A stretch of DNA of 64,000 nt from Phallus indusiatus (lineage: Eukaryota; Basidiomycota; Agaricomycetes; Phallales; Phallaceae): contig JAQFWX010000007.1 in assembly GCA_027605045.1 (NCBI GenBank), positions 186,001-250,000 of the forward strand. Direction: 5' to 3'. Shown here piece by piece: positions 1-9,985 of this stretch. A program made the translations under genes and the position numbers. Every line of letters starts with the position of its first letter. Position 1 is the first letter of the stretch. The notes under the pieces were generated by a model. It made no database searches, was not told the DNA's origin, and was given only the letters and a program-made list of their open reading frames with translations.

Positions 1-108
1 ACTGTCTACTCCAGATGTTCAACTTTCGTTGAAACCGCTAGAGCATGGTTGAGGACTTATGGGCCTGGATGTTTGCACATTCATGTTGAATTGTGGAAAT
101 TCATTTGA
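1..108 (+). pseudogene. C-terminal end of an F-box-type protein gene cut by the window edge
   Basis: The frame read from base 3 to the TGA at 106-108 matches the last ~35 residues of the F-box paralog ending at 9819. Both share the pattern YSRC-x-x-F-V-E-x-A-R-x-W-x-R-T-Y and end with LWK plus one or two residues. Only the tail is visible, so whether the gene is intact upstream cannot be judged. It shows the F-box cluster extends beyond the left edge. Confidence 0.7.
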
Positions 109-758
109 GGTTGTTTATCGCGACCTGGGAAGGGTACAAATTATGTTTCATCTGAAACATATTCTCTCGTTTACAAAATACATATTCATTATGGGCAAGG
201 TTGGAAATGTATATCATCCTAATTTTACATTCTTGAAACGTATCTAGAATTCATGCACTTATGCAAGGGAATCAAATCTACTAATGCCGCCGTCCAGAGT
301 AGAAGCTAGACTTCTGGTAGTGATGCGTATAACGAATATGAAGGATTAATTGGCGTTAAATGGGTCCCGCACGAGACTGTCGCCATCATGTGTGTGTAGT
401 GAAATATCTTATTTTATTGACCGCATAAGTAAACATCATTGGCAGCTGAATCCTGATCACAGGTTTCCAAGGTTCTAACTTTACTACGAACATCAGCATA
501 ACTAGTATAGCGGCTGTTTATAATTGAAATCACCACCAAGATCATCTCAAGCAACACCTGATGCAATTTTATTGATTTTTCTTCCACTCCTTCAGCTTCC
601 TTCAGCCAATCGTTAACTTCATCCTTACTTCTCTGGGACAAGGGTCAGCATAGCGTGCATCAGAGCGCGTCGGCGGCGTCGCTAGCGTGTTGTGGGTGGC
701 AGTGGGTGAATGCGCCTATTCACAAACTTTTCCGCTAACACAACGCAACGACGTTGAA
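109..758. other. Intergenic, no supported gene
   Basis: This stretch lies between the F-box tail and the next F-box gene. A 75-codon open frame on the minus strand (414-641) has no recognisable domain and is not called. The last ~100 bases should hold the promoter of the F-box gene starting at 759; no clear TATA box was seen. Confidence 0.5.
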
Positions 759-910
759 ATGCTTAATCGCGTTCCATACGAAGTTTTCAGTAATATTATC
801 AAGTTATCATGTGAAGACTTCTCGCTCATCGCTCCTATATTCGACGCCGAAGAGATATGCAGACCGCCAATCGAGGCGACCCATGTTTGTCGTTCATGGA
901 GGGCTGCGCT

Positions 911-915
911 ACTGT
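911..915 (+). repeat. Left copy of 5-bp target site duplication (ACTGT)
   Basis: ACTGT directly precedes the LTR start at 916 and recurs at 8346-8350 directly after the other LTR. A perfect 5-bp duplication is typical of Ty3/Gypsy integration and shows that both ends belong to one insertion event. Confidence 0.9.
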
Positions 916-1191
916 TGTGAAGTCTGCGAGAATGTAGACTACACGAGCTTCGAGAAGATTTGGATAGTCACACAATAGAGTGTTTAAATGCCTCGTCAAT
1001 TCGAAACTGGGGGAAACTACATACAAAACAGGGGGTTTATATATGTTTTTAAGAGACCATGATTAAGTAAGAAAGAAAATAGGGACGAGGAAAATAAGGA
1101 AAACTTAAGTAAGGGGGATTGAGTAACGAAGATTATGAAAGAAAATAGTTCTCGGGCCGGGGCACTTGTAAGAAGGTACGTATCCCTTACA
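916..1191 (-). repeat. 3' LTR of the Gypsy element
   Basis: This 276-bp repeat is the same as 8070-8345. On the + strand it starts TGTGAAGTC and ends CCCTTACA, that is TG...CA ends. It lies on the 3' side of the element because coding runs on the minus strand. Confidence 0.93.
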
Positions 1192-1201
1192 CCCGCCCTC
1201 C
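1192..1201 (-). promoter_or_regulatory. Polypurine tract of the Gypsy element
   Basis: Read on the minus strand, the ten bases before the 3' LTR are GGAGGGCGGG. This is the expected place and composition for the plus-strand primer of reverse transcription. The call rests on position and base content only. Confidence 0.6.
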
Positions 1202-1220
1202 AGCGCAGGTATACCGGCGC

Positions 1221-3365
1221 TCAGTTCAACTCGGCAGTTTCCGCGTGCTCGTTCTCCAGATTTTCGATGGATTCCAGCCCGGCGCCAGCGTCGTCGACGT
1301 TGCCAAAGCCAATCAATTCGCCGTTCGACATAGTCGACATTTCCATCTCGATGTCCATATCGGGCAATTCGTCGCCGGTCCCCGCGGCAAGGAAATCATC
1401 CTCCAGGGCATTAGTTGCAGGGTCAGACTCGTCATCTCTCGCATTAGGTATCAGACCGGCGATATTCGCATTGGTATGGGCCGGTGCGAGAAGTTGAGCA
1501 AGAAAATGATTAGGATCAGCGTTATTGATCGAGAGAGATGTTGTGATAGGAGCGGGAGAAGCGAGGTTGGGGTGATTATGAGGAGCAGGAGATGTAGGGA
1601 TGGGGGTAGCAGGCGCAGTCAGTTGGATATTATTTTTGGTTGATTTACCGGATGCAGCATCAAGGATCGTCTGCTCTGACTGCGTGGGTTGAGAATTCAC
1701 TTGTTTGCGAAAGTTTCTCTGTCTCCCCAAGGGCGGCAGCCCCTTCGCGACGCGAAAGGCTTGGGCAGCCTGCCATTTGGCTTTTCTCTCCTCATTGCGC
1801 TTCTTGTAATGAGCAACGCGTTGTTTCGCTTCGCTCAGCTCAGCGTCCCGCCCTTTCTGATACATCTCCATAGATTTCTCAAGCATGGGACCGAGGAACG
1901 CCCCCGAGAATTTACCCGCGAAGCTGAGGAATGTGTCCATATCCGACTCTTTCAACGACATCGAGCACGATCTAAGAGGAAGGTCAGTAGAGGAAACGGA
2001 GGGGTTATTTTTTGCAAGGTAAATCGCGCGTCCTTTGCTCTTTATATATTCTTTTCTGATATTATAATTCCGGACATGTGCAGAATATCTTGGATCCGCG
2101 CCTCCCATTAGTTTCCCAAGGCCGACCATTAAGGCCGGATGCGTATTTAGATCCGGACGTCTGTTTTTTGGGTTTTTTATTCCCATTGCTTCGCAGTAAG
2201 CTGAGTATGCTTCTAAATGTTTTACTTCATGAAATGGTAACCAAGTAACATCACCAGAGCTCCATAAAACCTCGAAAAGAGCTTCGTTCTCTTTACCAGA
2301 ATGAGACAAAATTTTGTCTACGGACCATTCATCCGATTTTCCTCCCAAAGCGGGTATTTGTTTCCATTGTCGACCTGGGAACCGACGATCGTCATTCGGT
2401 ATGTGTATTTTTAACAATGAAGCGTGAAAAACAGGATGAATACCACGCTTTTTAAGATCTTCTGAGAGTTCCAGCTTGTATGCGGCACCGGGCTCAACTA
2501 CTTTGGTTATTGGAAATGGCCCGATAAATTTCGGTATTAATTTCTTTGCTTTATTTTTTGGCAGCTTTAAATTTTTCGTAGACAGATAAACTAAGTCTCC
2601 TGTTTCAAGGGGTGCTTTCCGGCGATGCTTATTCGCTTGCGTGGTCTGTTTCACACGCGCCTCGATAATTTGATCATGTGCATGCATGATCGCATTCTTC
2701 ATCTTTTCCGCGAATTCAAACACACCAGGGTATTCTGATCCGCCGTTCCAAATTAATGGACGTGGCATGCGGCCATAGTTTAGAAAAAAAGGTGAGAAAC
2801 CTGTTGTCTCTGAAGTAGCACAATTCATTGCATATTCTATAGCAGGCAATTTAATCGCCCAATTCTTTTGGTCCACTGCAACACACTGTCGCAACATTTG
2901 TGTCATCGTTCGGTTTGCACGTTCCGTTGCACCATCCGTCTGAGGATGATAGGCTGAAGACAAGCGAAGCTCCATCCCCAGTAGTTTATGGAGTTCGCGC
3001 CAAAAAGTACTCGTAAAAAGTGAGTCTCTATCACTTATTATCCTTTCCGGTAACCCATGTTGTTTATAGATGATATCAAAAACTACTTCAGCCATGTGCT
3101 TCGCAGTGTAAGTAATTTTTGTTGGAACTAAGTGTACCATTGATGTTAAATGGTCTATTATTACACAGATTTGGTCAAACTCTCCGTGACGGTTGCGCGA
3201 TGCTGGAAGCGGCCCGACAAAGTCAATACCTATACTTTCCCATGGTCGTTTCGGAACTTCCAAGGTACGTAGTAGTCCCATAGGCTGTTGTGTAGTGGAC
3301 TTGCTGATTGCGCATATATGACACGATTCACAATATTTTTTGATATCCTCGATCATTTTCGGCCA
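1221..3365 (-). CDS. Gypsy pol, 3' part: integrase core, chromodomain and long C-terminal tail
   Basis: This part continues in the same frame as the upstream Gag-Pol after the TGA at 3366-3368; the first ATG after the stop is at 3354-3356, giving 711 residues. It begins with the C-x-x-C half of the integrase HHCC zinc finger (CESCHIC). The catalytic triad is visible as D in GIDFVGPL (~residue 46), D in IISDRDSLF (~108) and E in TDGATERANRT (~144). A chromodomain-like segment follows at ~342-390 (DEWSVDKIL, then GDVTWLPF), as in chromoviruses that target marked chromatin. About 310 further residues form a charged, then Pro/Ser/Thr-rich and acidic tail with no recognised domain. Expression needs readthrough of the TGA, internal initiation or an unmutated sister copy. 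Confidence 0.85.
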   Translation of the reverse strand, partial: WPKMIEDIKKYCESCHICAISKSTTQQPMGLLRTLEVPKRPWESIGIDFVGPLPASRNRHGEFDQICVIIDHLTSMVHLVPTKITYTAKHMAEVVFDIIYKQHGLPERIISDRDSLFTSTFWRELHKLLGMELRLSSAYHPQTDGATERANRTMTQMLRQCVAVDQKNWAIKLPAIEYAMNCATSETTGFSPFFLNYGRMPRPLIWNGGSEYPGVFEFAEKMKNAIMHAHDQIIEARVKQTTQANKHRRKAPLETGDLVYLSTKNLKLPKNKAKKLIPKFIGPFPITKVVEPGAAYKLELSEDLKKRGIHPVFHASLLKIHIPNDDRRFPGRQWKQIPALGGKSDEWSVDKILSHSGKENEALFEVLWSSGDVTWLPFHEVKHLEAYSAYCEAMGIKNPKNRRPDLNTHPALMVGLGKLMGGADPRYSAHVRNYNIRKEYIKSKGRAIYLAKNNPSVSSTDLPLRSCSMSLKESDMDTFLSFAGKFSGAFLGPMLEKSMEMYQKGRDAELSEAKQRVAHYKKRNEERKAKWQAAQAFRVAKGLPPLGRQRNFRKQVNSQPTQSEQTILDAASGKSTKNNIQLTAPATPIPTSPAPHNHPNLASPAPITTSLSINNADPNHFLAQLLAPAHTNANIAGLIPNARDDESDPATNALEDDFLAAGTGDELPDMDIEMEMSTMSNGELIGFGNVDDAGAGLESIENLENEHAETAELN

Positions 3366-6300
3366 TCAGACATTTTCGCGAAGATATGTCAAAGTCTTCC
3401 GTGCCCCTAAATGAGCCAGAATTGAGTGCGCGTGAGTTATAATTATTTCACGCACACTTCGACCGTTGTGCTTAATGTTTGGTATAGCCAGTTCCTTTCG
3501 TTTTCCAGCCGTCAAGAAGACTAATCCGTTCTCTACCGTAAAGTCTTTATGATGACTTGGTTTTTGTATGATGTGTTTGAAAAAGTCGTCCTCCTTGTAA
3601 CGACCTTTAAGGATTTCTGGGATGTCAAACCCGGGTTCACTTTCCATGATAATATCAGTAAGTAATGGTGCGGTTATTTCGACGTCATCATTAATCCTGT
3701 TAACAGTATGTTCGCTGTCAATTTTGTCATAGTTCGAGCCAGCAATTTCCTGTTCGTCCTCATCACTTTCATCCTCCAATTCTACGAGTTCTGGGGGTTC
3801 ATCTCGTTTTCTCCGTCGTCTTGGAGCCGGAGGACTCAACCGTTGGCTCGCGCGAGCAGCTTTTTTGTTTGCCAAACGTGTTGAACGACGTGGCACAGGT
3901 AAAGTCTCTATGCTTGTTCTTCCTGTGTATACCGGTGCTGATAGCATTTCAAATTTAGAAAGTAAAGCCTTTATCGTTGGCTCAAATTCCTCAAAGTGTT
4001 CAGGTTTGTCGTCGTCAGGCACATATTCGCTTGCAGCTCTAACGGTGCCCACAGGCTCATTGCTGTATATGCGCGATAAAGCATCAGCAAGGACATTCGT
4101 TTCACCGGGGATATAATGAATGGTAAAGTCAAATTCATTTAATGTGTCTATCCACCGGTGCTGACGAGGGGATAGATGTTTTTGCGTCATTAAATATTCC
4201 AACGCTTTATGGTCAGTGCAAATTCGGAATTTTGTGCCGATTAATTGTGGTCTAAACTTTTTCAAGGATTCAACTATAGCAAGTAACTCTTGCTCGTGTA
4301 CCGGGTAGTTTTGCTGTGCGCTATTGAATTTACCAGACCAGAAACTAACAACTTTTGCAGTTTTAAGATCATTTCCTTGTGTCAAAACACCGCTCGCTCC
4401 AGTCAAACAAGCGTCAGTTACAAGATTGATTGTTTCAGCACCGGGTGAATAGTCTAATGCCACTCTGTGCTGTTTCCGGTGTTTGCTTACAATTTCTTTG
4501 ACCTCTTCAAAGGCACGTTGTTCAGTTTGACCCCAACGCCAGACACTGTTCGCTCCAGAACGTTTGGCGAGTATAGCCATAGGTATGCGAATACCCGCAC
4601 AATTATCAGCTAAATATCCGACTGATCCTAAGAACTGTAGGAGCAAGTCTTTATTAGTTGGCGTTTTCCATTTTTCAATGCCGTCAACTTTATGTGGATC
4701 CATTCTTATTCCATCACCATCAATAATATGTCCAAGAAGTTTTAATTCTGACTGAAAGAACTTCATTTTCGTAGGTGAAAGAAATAATTTTTCCCTCCGC
4801 AAAACATCAAAAATAATTCGTATGTGTTTTACATGATCTGATATGGTGTCAGAATAAATGACAATGTCGTCTAGATAGACATCCATGAAGACACCGATGT
4901 AAGGCGCGAAAATGTGATTCATAAAAGTTTGATATGTTGCCGGTCCATTACAGTCACCCTGTTGTAAAACCAGGCTCTCCATCGTACCATCCGGTGTTGT
5001 GAATAAGGTGCGTTTGACATGTTTTGGGTCAACGCGGATTTGCTCATAGGCATCTTTACCATCGATTAAGCTTCGGTAAGGGTGCCGCAGGACATTCCGC
5101 AAGATGAGTGGTATGTCAGGTAATGGTGTTCGCAACTTGTAAGTGTTCACATTCTGTTCTCTTTTATCAACAACGGTTCTTATCCCTGGTTCACCATCAG
5201 GTTGTACCGGTTTTGGTAAAATTAGCATAGGCAATGCATTAGTCCCAGTCGCTAGACGCCATCTGCCGCTTTGAAGGTAAGCATTTTTCTTTTTCTGCCA
5301 GACATGCCTAAGTGCTTCTGGGCAACGGCTGGGTCGCCAAGAATATATTTTTGATTCATCTATTATAGGTATGCTATGATTAATTTCGCGCAAAGGAGGT
5401 AACGGAGTATCTTCCGCTTTTTTGCAAAGGTCAGCAGCCTCTTCTTTTAATTGTTCTCTTAGTTTCTCAATTTCAGATTCAAGAATATCCACCATAGCGG
5501 CTTTGATTGTTGTAACTGACTCGCCTTGGATTTTTTCCGGTTCAGCACTCCCAACAACAACCCGAGTCGGATTTAGCCCGATCAAGATCTTATGTTGGTA
5601 AATAAATGGAGTACCAAGAATAATGTCATAGCTGTCTAAATTGACAATATCAAAGCGGCGCGTGGTTTCTATGTCCTGATATTTGAAATTTACGAGCGTA
5701 CTGCAGTTAATTTTTGATCTAGAGCCTTGAACTGCCATTTGCAGTGTCAATGGTTTAGCGTGTAAGTCTGTTGTAACCTTTAATTGTTCTGCCAACGTCG
5801 TTGACATAAAATCAGCTAATGATCCGGTGTCTATTAATGCGCGCGCAGGTTTATCGTTGATAAAGACCTCAACAATTATTGGATGTGGTACCTTTCGGGT
5901 AAAGTCTTTTATTTTCATTGCCGTTCGTTCTAACGGCTCAGTAATCTCACTTTCAGCGGATTTCTTATGTTTCGGTGCAGCAGCCATTAGTGGCAGAGAA
6001 TCAGGTTCGTCATCTATTTCTATCACCTTCATCGCATGCAAAGGAATTGTAACAGTTTTCGCAGCTATTTTATCCAATTGTTTCAGGTGTGCAGGGCTGG
6101 CTTGTATTCTTGGTGCGCGCATTGTATGCCGTGTAGGACAATTTCGCGCATCATGCCCTTCTTGCTTACATACGAAGCATTTTCCTTGTGCACGAAGCTC
6201 ATCTAATTCTTGTTTAGTAAGTCTTTTCCTTTCCGGGTTTTTAGGAACTAATTTATCTTTAATAGGCTTGGTTGTATTCTTAACCAGAGAATCCGAAGTT

Positions 6301-7946
6301 TTTTCTTGCTCTCCGGGAATACTATTTTGCTTGTAACTTGCAAGAGATTCAGTATATTGGTCAAGAAATCTTTTCTGCTTTTGGGTTTCAAATTCTTTTT
6401 GACGCAGGTTTTCTGCAGCTTCATAGTTTACTCCATATTCAATTAACTTTTGTAACCGAGTACTATCAGGAGTGTGACCGTTTCGCACCCATTGAATACG
6501 AATATATTGCATTGCGCCATCCCAAATTATTTGGACTAATTGCCTTTTTGTGACATCATTGAAACGTTTTGCTAATAATTCGGTATCACGAGCAAAATCC
6601 CGAAACGGCTTTTTCCCTTGCTGCGCATTCATCAAGCGTCGCCGGAGTTGGAGCTTATAGTCCGGTGGGAAGCAATAATCGAATAATGCTTGGAAAATAG
6701 TACGCAAGGTCCATTTCTTTGGTTTCATAGCCACGTGCTTCATGTAGAACACGTTCGCTTTTCCGGACAGAAAATTTACTAATAACTTCACAACCCATTT
6801 GTCAGATAGCCCGATCAGCCGTTTCCAAAGCCGGACAGCATATACCCATTGGTCCAGGACATCTAAGTTCGCTGCACCATCATAAACAGGTGGGTTTTTT
6901 ACTTTCATGCTTGATAATATTTTTCTAATCTTTTTAGTACTATTTTTTCCTTTGGAATCGTCAGACTCGTCATCACTAGAGTCATCGGAACTGGATGAAT
7001 CACTCGGGTCACTCGGATCACTATCATCCGATGAAGAACTTGACAGGTCCGAGGAACTCGATGAAGAATCTGAAGAAGAGCTATCTTTCCCTGGTTTTCT
7101 ACTTATTTTGGCAAAATACCCGCCCTCCGGAACCTGAGAGCGCTCTCGGGAAAATCGAGAATTTATTTTGTATTTATTATCTTTTTTCTTTTTCAGTCTC
7201 TCCTTAATTTTGGACTTATTAGATTTTTTAGATTTGGCTTTATCATTTCCTTTATTAGATTTCGCTTTATCACCTGCAGGGACAATTTCCTCAGTTGTCA
7301 GGGTTGCAGGATCATTTCCGATCTCTTCCACATGGTCCGTCTCATTTAATTTATTAGTCTTTATTTGGTTCACCTTGTGTCGGCGTATCTCTTCCTCGCC
7401 ATCACTGAACCAATTAAATTTTCGCTCTGTTCGGTCCGGCACTTTCACTGGCTGTTCTGTGCCTCGAGGGGTATGTAACTCATCAATATTGTTTACTATG
7501 TTATCTTGTAGCTGGGAAAGCTGACGTTCATTTTCTAGTTCAGTTTCTAATTTATTTTTTTCATTTTCATGTATTTGGTTTAAGGTATTTCTTATAGCGC
7601 GCGAAACAGTATGCGGCTCAGTACTAATTATATCTGCAGCTTTAGAAGGCTGCTGCTCGACGGGGGTGCTCGTCGTCGGCGGCTCGTCCCCAGGAGTCAA
7701 AACCCGCTGGGTCGACTGGCTTTCCATAGCCTCTACGGGCGGCGTTCCTCTATGGGACCGCCCGTCTTCACTTATAGTGGTCTCGTCGAGGGAAGTTACA
7801 TATCCCTCGACTGCGGGATCACCCGACTTCTCCCAGACAGCTGGGGTAAGTTGGTACTTACCTTGGCTAGACCTTCCTTCATCCGTCGTCGTTTGAGGGC
7901 CGGTAGAAGTAACTGAAGGTTGGAGATAGTTGGTGGTAGCTGACAT
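3366..7946 (-). CDS. Gypsy Gag-protease-reverse transcriptase-RNase H, ending at a premature TGA
   Basis: This is a 1526-residue polyprotein. Gag has a Ser/Asp-rich linker, then a capsid-like region and a CCHC zinc knuckle (CFVCKQEGHDARNC, ~residue 590). The retropepsin-type protease motif LIDTGS is at ~700. Reverse transcriptase carries the YxDD motif as VYLDDIVIYS at ~1020. RNase H shows TDACLTGASG (~1175) and CTDHKALEYL. The N-terminal half of the integrase HHCC finger (THAHSILAHLGA) comes just before the stop. The stop falls where related integrases have a tryptophan (Y-W-W-P-K pattern; the next codons here read WPKM), consistent with one TGG to TGA change. Gag and Pol share one frame, so no frameshift signal is needed. 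Confidence 0.9.
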   Translation of the reverse strand: MSATTNYLQPSVTSTGPQTTTDEGRSSQGKYQLTPAVWEKSGDPAVEGYVTSLDETTISEDGRSHRGTPPVEAMESQSTQRVLTPGDEPPTTSTPVEQQPSKAADIISTEPHTVSRAIRNTLNQIHENEKNKLETELENERQLSQLQDNIVNNIDELHTPRGTEQPVKVPDRTERKFNWFSDGEEEIRRHKVNQIKTNKLNETDHVEEIGNDPATLTTEEIVPAGDKAKSNKGNDKAKSKKSNKSKIKERLKKKKDNKYKINSRFSRERSQVPEGGYFAKISRKPGKDSSSSDSSSSSSDLSSSSSDDSDPSDPSDSSSSDDSSDDESDDSKGKNSTKKIRKILSSMKVKNPPVYDGAANLDVLDQWVYAVRLWKRLIGLSDKWVVKLLVNFLSGKANVFYMKHVAMKPKKWTLRTIFQALFDYCFPPDYKLQLRRRLMNAQQGKKPFRDFARDTELLAKRFNDVTKRQLVQIIWDGAMQYIRIQWVRNGHTPDSTRLQKLIEYGVNYEAAENLRQKEFETQKQKRFLDQYTESLASYKQNSIPGEQEKTSDSLVKNTTKPIKDKLVPKNPERKRLTKQELDELRAQGKCFVCKQEGHDARNCPTRHTMRAPRIQASPAHLKQLDKIAAKTVTIPLHAMKVIEIDDEPDSLPLMAAAPKHKKSAESEITEPLERTAMKIKDFTRKVPHPIIVEVFINDKPARALIDTGSLADFMSTTLAEQLKVTTDLHAKPLTLQMAVQGSRSKINCSTLVNFKYQDIETTRRFDIVNLDSYDIILGTPFIYQHKILIGLNPTRVVVGSAEPEKIQGESVTTIKAAMVDILESEIEKLREQLKEEAADLCKKAEDTPLPPLREINHSIPIIDESKIYSWRPSRCPEALRHVWQKKKNAYLQSGRWRLATGTNALPMLILPKPVQPDGEPGIRTVVDKREQNVNTYKLRTPLPDIPLILRNVLRHPYRSLIDGKDAYEQIRVDPKHVKRTLFTTPDGTMESLVLQQGDCNGPATYQTFMNHIFAPYIGVFMDVYLDDIVIYSDTISDHVKHIRIIFDVLRREKLFLSPTKMKFFQSELKLLGHIIDGDGIRMDPHKVDGIEKWKTPTNKDLLLQFLGSVGYLADNCAGIRIPMAILAKRSGANSVWRWGQTEQRAFEEVKEIVSKHRKQHRVALDYSPGAETINLVTDACLTGASGVLTQGNDLKTAKVVSFWSGKFNSAQQNYPVHEQELLAIVESLKKFRPQLIGTKFRICTDHKALEYLMTQKHLSPRQHRWIDTLNEFDFTIHYIPGETNVLADALSRIYSNEPVGTVRAASEYVPDDDKPEHFEEFEPTIKALLSKFEMLSAPVYTGRTSIETLPVPRRSTRLANKKAARASQRLSPPAPRRRRKRDEPPELVELEDESDEDEQEIAGSNYDKIDSEHTVNRINDDVEITAPLLTDIIMESEPGFDIPEILKGRYKEDDFFKHIIQKPSHHKDFTVENGLVFLTAGKRKELAIPNIKHNGRSVREIIITHAHSILAHLGARKTLTYLRENV

Positions 7947-8069
7947 GTCGTTGTTGGTGGTTTTGAAAGGTGTTGGTGGTTGCGTTCGACGACAGCTCGC
8001 GGTTGATCAAGCCGGTTGCTGCGTGTAGTTAGCGTTATGATGAATAAACGAAGTGCTCACTCAAAAAAA

Positions 8070-8345
8070 TGTGAAGTCTGCGAGAATGTAGACTACACGA
8101 GCTTCGAGAAGATTTGGATAGTCACACAATAGAGTGTTTAAATGCCTCGTCAATTCGAAACTGGGGGAAACTACATACAAAACAGGGGGTTTATATATGT
8201 TTTTAAGAGACCATGATTAAGTAAGAAAGAAAATAGGGACGAGGAAAATAAGGAAAACTTAAGTAAGGGGGATTGAGTAACGAAGATTATGAAAGAAAAT
8301 AGTTCTCGGGCCGGGGCACTTGTAAGAAGGTACGTATCCCTTACA
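8070..8345 (-). repeat. 5' LTR of the Gypsy element
   Basis: Identical by reading to 916-1191, 276 bp with TG...CA ends. It should contain the promoter for the minus-strand transcript. It is followed outside by ACTGT (8346-8350), the right copy of the target duplication, after which the F-box frame resumes. Confidence 0.93.
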
Positions 8346-9985
8346 ACTGTCCGACCCAAGAATGTGGACTCGTATCAAGCTGAACTTTACCGGCAGAGAC
8401 TCAGAAGAGCTTTCAGAGATGATTTTTCGCTCTGGTTCTGCCCTATTGGATGTCTTTATTGATCGATACTACTGCGATTCGTTCGACCCACCTCAATTTG
8501 CCGATTTGAGGAATATACTTCCTCATGTCCACAGATTCCGGAACCTCCAAATTTATCTCCCGGAGACGCTTATGCACACTGTCTTTCGTTTTCTCAGGCA
8601 GCCCGCTCCTAGGTTACGAAAACTCTTTGTCCAAATCCGCGAACTCTCGGGCGAACAAGAGCTGAATGATAGTACGCTCCAAGAAGGCTATCAAAATTTA
8701 TTCCTTGGGAGTGCACCCAAACTCACGCACGTGCATCTTCATATCTCTGCAGGTCTCAGAGAACTTCAATCTGTTTCTCTGCTCAAAAACTTGACAAAGC
8801 TTCATCTTTACTTTGTCACGAGCACGATCGTCGACGGTGATACTCTCCTCGCCATTTTTCGTTCATCACCATGCCTTGAGGTTCTCAGAATGCTATGGGC
8901 GATTTTGGGTTCCCAAATTGTTTGTGATATACCTTCTAACCGTCGCATCACCATGCCACGTTTGCGCAAACTCTCGCTAGACGGCCGTTGTGGAATTGAT
9001 AATTTGGACTTTATCTTGGGATGTTTGAATTTCGTCGATAAAGTCGATTTTGATATCACCTGTCACGATGGTTACCCCCAAATCGCCAACTCAGAGCTCT
9101 TATTGCACTTCCTCGCGACCCAACGACGGCTCTCACTTCTATCAGTCGCTTCCTACTTTTTCTCGCTTACGGATGTGGCGATCGAATTTTCCGAGAAAAT
9201 GGTTATGGGATTCCCAGCCTTTCATCCTCGTCCGAGAGACAGTTCAGTATTCAGAATACTGTACAATGACTACGCGCCCTTGGACACCCTGTCTGATTCG
9301 CTCCGCAAGTTCAAAATGTTCTATATTACGCACATGTACTTGGAATATGTTTGGCCAGAAACTACGGGCCTTGGAAGTATTCTACCTCTACTAAATAATC
9401 TAGAGCTTCTGCACGTCAATCACGTCTCTTGGGACGAAGACTATAGAGGCCCATTCTCTACTGCGATATACCTAGATATCTTGACGCCTCGGGTGCAGAA
9501 GTCGAATTTTCAGGTGGAAGCAGCCCCGAATTCGAAATTAAATGGTGAAGCGGATCCCAAGTTGAATGTCGAAGCTACCCGAGCACAATTCCCGTGTCCC
9601 TCTTTGCAGATTTTGGAGCTAGCTTTCGCTGGCACATTTGAAGAATCTTATATTCATGAGCTCATCCGATGTTCCGAAATCCGAGGACAGACGGGACATC
9701 CGTTCAAGTCAGTAATTATCTATTCCAGATGTACAATCTTCGTAGAAATCGCTAGAAAATGGTCGCGGACTTATGAACTTGAACGCTTTCCCGTCGAAGT
9801 CAAATTGTGGAAGATTTGAGGTTGTTTGGCGCGAGTAGTTTCCCTTACAAGCCTGTATCACATGTTGCCAGTAAGATTGTAAATATAACTTTCCTATGAT
9901 ATCTTAAACTTTTAGTATTCCAAAAGCATTCATAGAATCATTGCGAACAAGGGAAGCCTTCAGACGATTCAGACCTGCTAGTCTA

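Larger units (their letters stand above)
916..8345 (-). mobile_element. Complete Ty3/Gypsy LTR retrotransposon (chromovirus-like)
   Basis: A 7430-bp element lies in antisense orientation to the F-box gene it interrupts. It has 276-bp LTRs at both ends (TG...CA), a perfect 5-bp target duplication, a purine-rich tract before the 3' LTR, and one long frame for Gag, protease, reverse transcriptase, RNase H, integrase, chromodomain and a long tail. The LTRs are identical as far as can be read, so insertion is recent. The one visible lesion is an in-frame TGA at 3366-3368 at the start of integrase. No TGG-type tRNA primer-binding site follows the 5' LTR; the first bases on the minus strand are a T run then GAGTGAGCAC, so the primer is unknown. 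Confidence 0.93.
759..9819 (+). pseudogene. F-box/leucine-rich-type protein gene split by a Gypsy retrotransposon
   Basis: The coding sequence is in two pieces, 759-915 and 8351-9819, with a complete LTR retrotransposon and one copy of its 5-bp target duplication between them. The pieces add up to 1626 bp (541 residues plus stop) in one frame, close to the intact neighbours (552 and 534 residues). The first piece carries the F-box start (MLNRVPYEVF, then PPIEATHVCRSWRAALL). The second resumes exactly at the conserved SDP-x-MW motif and continues through the leucine-rich body. F-box proteins usually recruit substrates to SCF ubiquitin ligases; the substrate here is unknown. No other lesion was seen, so the gene was probably functional until the insertion. 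It is called a pseudogene because a 7.4-kb antisense element with stops cannot be read through. Confidence 0.85.

Noticed and set aside
1135..2111. Open frames on the + strand over the Gypsy pol region
   Set aside because: They are shadows of the minus-strand integrase and tail coding sequence, with no domain content.
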